A program made the position numbers and the translations under genes. Of a stretch of 8,409 nt of DNA, positions 5,402 through 8,409 are shown one piece after another. The notes beneath the pieces were generated by a model. That model was not told the DNA's origin. It saw nothing but the letters and a program-made list of their open reading frames with translations, and did not search any database. Where the stretch lies: NCBI GenBank assembly GCA_018971905.1, contig JAGWZS010000073.1, forward strand, positions 1-8,409, in the 5' to 3' direction. Source of the DNA: Rhodospirillales bacterium (lineage in GTDB: Bacteria; Pseudomonadota; Alphaproteobacteria; Acetobacterales; Acetobacteraceae). Each line of letters starts with the position of its first letter. Within the stretch, counting starts at the first letter, position 1.

Positions 5402-7824
5402 ACGAGATGCGGCCGCAGGGGCAAAGCACGGGCACATTGGAAACGCTGGCCGCCATTGAGCGCAAGCTGCTGTGGCTCTCGGCCTGGATCATCCATAACG
5501 CCAACAACATCCGCCCCAACCCGACGGCCGAGAAAATCGGCGGACACCAGGCCTCCTGCGCCTCTGTCACCTCCATCATGACAGCGCTTTATTTCGACGC
5601 GCTGCGCCCGCAGGACCGGGTAGCGGTGAAACCCCATGCCTCGCCGGTGCTGCACGCGGTGAATTATCTGCTGGGGCGGCAAAGCCGCGAAAAGCTGGAG
5701 AACTTCCGGGGACTAGGCGGAGCGCAGGCTTATCCCTCCCGCGCGATGGACGGGGCGGAGATCGATTTCTCCACCGGCTCAGTTGGGCTGGGAGTGGCGA
5801 TCACCAGCTTCTCGGCGTTGATCCAGGACTATGTGCAGACGCATGAGATGGTGCCCGCCGGGACAAAACGGGCGCGCAACGTGGCGGTGGCCGGTGATGC
5901 CGAGCTGGATGAGGGCAATATCTACGAAGCCCTGCTGGAAGGCTGGAAGCATGATGTGCGGGACGTGTGGTGGGTGGTGGATTGCAACCGCCAAAGCCTG
6001 GACTCAGTGATGCCAGACCGGCAGTTCGGCCGGTTTGATGGCATGTTCCGGGATATGGGCTGGCGGGTGCAGACGCTGCGCTACGGCAGGCGATTGCAGG
6101 AAGCGTTCACCCGGCCCGGCGGCTCTTCCCTGCGCGGCTGGCTGGATGACTGCCCGAACTCGGTTTATTCCGCCCTTACCTTCCAGGGCGGCCCAGCCTG
6201 GCGTGAGGCGCTGCTGCGCGACATGAGCAAAAGCCGCGGAGTGCGCGCGATCATCGACCCGTTGAGCGATGCCGAGCTGGCGGCGCTGATGACCAATCTG
6301 GCGGGGCATGATCTCGGCGTGCTGACCGGGGCCTTCGCGCAGGCGGCAGCCACCGACCAGCCGACACTGTTCCTGGCCCACACCATCAAGGGCAACGGGT
6401 TACCCTTGGCCGGGCATAAGGACAACCACGCCGGGATGATGACACCCGAGCAGATGGATGAATTCCGCGTGGCGATGAAGATTCGCCCCGGCCATGAATG
6501 GGATCCGCTGGAGGGATTGGAGGATTCTGCGGCGGCGGCGCGGCGGCTGGAAAGCGCGCCTTATGCCCAGCCGCTTGCCCCCGCCGGGCGGCGGCTGCAA
6601 GCGCCCATGGTGGAAGTGCCAGCCACCCTGCCCGGCCCGCGCACCGCCGGGCGGCGGATGAGCACACAAGGCGGATTTGGTGAAATCCTCTCCGAGATCG
6701 GCCGCGCCCAGGGCGACAGCAAAGCGCTCTCCCAGGCGATTGTGACCGCGAGCCCGGATGTGGCGACCTCCACCAACCTCACCTCCTGGATTAACCGGCG
6801 CGGCATGTTCGCGCGCCAGGCGCAGGCGGATGTGTTCCGCAAGAACAATGTCGCCTCGATGGTAAGGAAGGACATGCACCCCGGCGGGCAGCATATCGAG
6901 CTTGGCATTGCCGAGCAGAGCCTGTTTTCGCTGCTGGGCGCAGCGGGGTTGGCGCATGAGCTGTACGGCGCGCGGCTGCTGCCGGTGGGCACGGTGTATG
7001 ACCCGTTCGTGAACCGCGGCCATGACGCGCTTTATTACGCCTGTTACCAAGATGCCCGGTTTCTGCTGGTCTCGACACCTTCCGGCATCACACTGGCGGC
7101 GGAAGGCGGGCAGCACCAATCGGCCAACACCCCGCTGCTGGGAATCGTGCAGGGCGGACTTGCGACATTCGAGCCCGCTTATTGCGACGAGCTGCGCATT
7201 TTGATGCGCCATGCGTTTGAATATATGCAGCAGCCGGAAGGCTCGGCCGTATGGCTGCGGCTTTCCAACCTGGCGCTAATACAACCCGCGCGAACGCTGG
7301 ATGAAGCGCAGGTGATTGCCGGGGCACACTGGATTGTGCCGCCCGAACCCGGCGCTGAACTCGCCATTGCCTACCAGGGGGCGATGGCGGCGGAAGCGGA
7401 AAAAGCCTTCAAGATTGTGCGCGAGGAGGTGCCCGGCGCCGGACTTCTGGCCATAACTAGCCCTAACCGGCTTTATGGCGCGTGGCGCGCGGCGCAGCGC
7501 CAGCGGCGCGAAGGGGAGAAGGCCAGCGCGCATATCGAGGAGATTTTGGCGCCACTGGCGCCGGGTGCGGCACTGGTGACGGTGCTGGATGGGCATCCCG
7601 CCGCGCATTCCTGGCTGGGGGCCGTGCGCGGGCAGCGGGTGATGGCGCTGGGGCCAGGGCATTTCGGCCAGTCAGGCACGGTGGCGGAGCTCTACCGGGA
7701 ATACGAGATGGATTGCGACGCGATACTGGATGCCTGCGCGGAGGCGCTAACCCTCCATGCCACGCCCGCTTTTGGCCAGCAGGCGCAGAGCGCTGGCCCC
7801 CGCCCCCAGGAGCGCGGCGAATGA
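5398..7824 (+). CDS. Thiamine-diphosphate 2-oxoacid dehydrogenase E1, AceE/MdeB type
   Basis: This is an 808-residue single-chain E1 of the homodimeric pyruvate dehydrogenase type (transketolase superfamily), which decarboxylates a 2-oxoacid and passes the acyl group to a lipoyl E2. Seen: GGHQAS (48-53, H50 like the E. coli GGHMAS); the ThDP/Mg motif GDAELDEGN (166-174) to DCNRQSLD (195-202, N197); HTIKGNG (328-334) and KDNHAGMM (341-348) matching the active-site loop; HIELGIAEQ (499-507, candidate activating glutamates E501/E506); EGGQHQS (569-575, H573). The transketolase C-terminal fold fills about 630-780. It is shorter than E. coli AceE (about 887), largely at the N-terminus, where AceE binds E2. 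It looks nearest to MdeB-like E1s, reported for 2-oxobutyrate; substrate here is unknown. No E2 or E3 is adjacent. The ATG at 5398 was chosen because an in-frame TTG at 5347 lies in the hairpin. The last 26 codons overlap the convergent MFS gene. Confidence 0.9.
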   Translation: MNEMRPQGQSTGTLETLAAIERKLLWLSAWIIHNANNIRPNPTAEKIGGHQASCASVTSIMTALYFDALRPQDRVAVKPHASPVLHAVNYLLGRQSREKLENFRGLGGAQAYPSRAMDGAEIDFSTGSVGLGVAITSFSALIQDYVQTHEMVPAGTKRARNVAVAGDAELDEGNIYEALLEGWKHDVRDVWWVVDCNRQSLDSVMPDRQFGRFDGMFRDMGWRVQTLRYGRRLQEAFTRPGGSSLRGWLDDCPNSVYSALTFQGGPAWREALLRDMSKSRGVRAIIDPLSDAELAALMTNLAGHDLGVLTGAFAQAAATDQPTLFLAHTIKGNGLPLAGHKDNHAGMMTPEQMDEFRVAMKIRPGHEWDPLEGLEDSAAAARRLESAPYAQPLAPAGRRLQAPMVEVPATLPGPRTAGRRMSTQGGFGEILSEIGRAQGDSKALSQAIVTASPDVATSTNLTSWINRRGMFARQAQADVFRKNNVASMVRKDMHPGGQHIELGIAEQSLFSLLGAAGLAHELYGARLLPVGTVYDPFVNRGHDALYYACYQDARFLLVSTPSGITLAAEGGQHQSANTPLLGIVQGGLATFEPAYCDELRILMRHAFEYMQQPEGSAVWLRLSNLALIQPARTLDEAQVIAGAHWIVPPEPGAELAIAYQGAMAAEAEKAFKIVREEVPGAGLLAITSPNRLYGAWRAAQRQRREGEKASAHIEEILAPLAPGAALVTVLDGHPAAHSWLGAVRGQRVMALGPGHFGQSGTVAELYREYEMDCDAILDACAEALTLHATPAFGQQAQSAGPRPQERGE

Positions 7825-8409
7825 CGCGAAGGCCAGGCAGGTTCTGGTGGGTGCGGGATGGGCGAGGCTCAGCGTGATGGCCACCAGCATACCGCCGATG
7901 GTCTGGCCGAGCAGGCGCGCAACAGAGATCATGCCGCTGGCGCCCGCCAGGCGCGCTTGCGGCGCGTTCATCAGCATGGCCTTGTTGTTGGGCGGCTGTG
8001 TTAGGGAAAATCCGGCCCCGGCCACGGCTATGCGCCAGGCGATGGCAATATCCGACGGTGCTGCCGGCAGGAGACGCAGCAACAGAAACCCCAGGCTGAG
8101 GATGACCATGCCAAGGGTCGAAAGAAACGCCGCCGGGTAGCGGTCCGCCAGCCGCCCGACCAATGGTGCTGTGAGCACAATGGTTAAGGGCCAGGCGGTG
8201 ATAACGATGCCGGTTTCCACCGGGCCGCGATGCAGAACATCCGTCAAGTTGAACGGCATCGAGATGATGAAGAAATTGGACGCGAGAAAAGACAGGAACC
8301 CGGTGGCGAACGCCGCCGCGAAACCGCCGCGCGCCAGCAGATCCACCGGCAGCAGCGGGTGCGTGCGGGAGAGTTGCAGCCGGACCAGCAAGACCATGGA
8401 CACAATGCC
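7747..8409 (-). CDS. DHA2-type MFS transporter, C-terminal part
   Basis: The reading frame stays open to the right edge, so the start and N-terminal half are missing; 220 residues are visible, ending in TAG at 7749-7747. This is the C-terminal part of a proton-driven drug or metabolite exporter of the EmrB/QacA (14-helix, DHA2) kind. Supporting motifs on the minus strand: HPLLPVDLL, common before a late helix; WPLTIVLTAPLVGRLADRYP, the motif-A-like loop of the second half; GFSLTQPPNNKAMLMNAP; and GASGMISVARLLGQTIGG. About five or six membrane helices are visible. The end is basic and short (RLLAKSGRGMEG). The substrate cannot be told. It converges with the E1 gene and overlaps it by 78 bp. 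Confidence 0.85.
   Translation of the reverse strand, partial: GIVSMVLLVRLQLSRTHPLLPVDLLARGGFAAAFATGFLSFLASNFFIISMPFNLTDVLHRGPVETGIVITAWPLTIVLTAPLVGRLADRYPAAFLSTLGMVILSLGFLLLRLLPAAPSDIAIAWRIAVAGAGFSLTQPPNNKAMLMNAPQARLAGASGMISVARLLGQTIGGMLVAITLSLAHPAPTRTCLAFASFAALLGAGASALRLLAKSGRGMEG

Noticed and set aside
6400..7212. Minus-strand open frame (270 codons) inside the E1 gene
   Set aside because: It is antisense to conserved ThDP-enzyme sequence, with His/Arg/Gly-rich content and no family features.

Overview
The window is compact, GC-rich bacterial chromosome with short intergenic gaps. Protein families and codon use (G/C at most third positions) fit an alphaproteobacterium. An acetic-acid-bacterium relative (Acetobacteraceae/Rhodospirillales) is my best guess, but this is inference from gene style, not from a marker gene. 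I see no mobile element, CRISPR array, tRNA or rRNA. Genes are cut at both ends: an MgtC/DUF4010 membrane protein on the left and an MFS exporter on the right.

Layout, left to right: (1) the 3' part of a polytopic MgtC/DUF4010 membrane protein (+), ending 7 bp from a convergent FAH-family hydrolase/lyase (-); the two stop codons lie in the two arms of one hairpin. (2) A divergent spacer of about 124 bp, then a small YciI-like protein (+). (3) An AT-richer gap of about 260 bp. It holds a strong minus-strand intrinsic terminator, a second hairpin with a GAAA loop and a possible minus-strand promoter, so either a long parA 3'UTR or a small RNA. (4) A ParA/MinD-type ATPase without a ParB (-), divergent from nnr (+), the NAD(P)HX repair enzyme, with only 32 bp between them. 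(5) A secreted RcnB-like protein with a His/Gln-rich 9-residue tandem repeat. (6) A large thiamine-diphosphate 2-oxoacid dehydrogenase E1 of the AceE/MdeB type, without E2 or E3 next to it. (7) The C-terminal part of a DHA2-type MFS transporter (-), whose 3' end overlaps the E1 gene by 78 bp.

The genes do not form one pathway. Most are single transcription units, as shown by strand switches and hairpins. The window has no clear new multi-gene system. The points most worth checking are the stand-alone E1 and its four-codon upstream reading frame, the orphan ParA, the repeat in the RcnB-like protein, and the possible small RNA downstream of parA.
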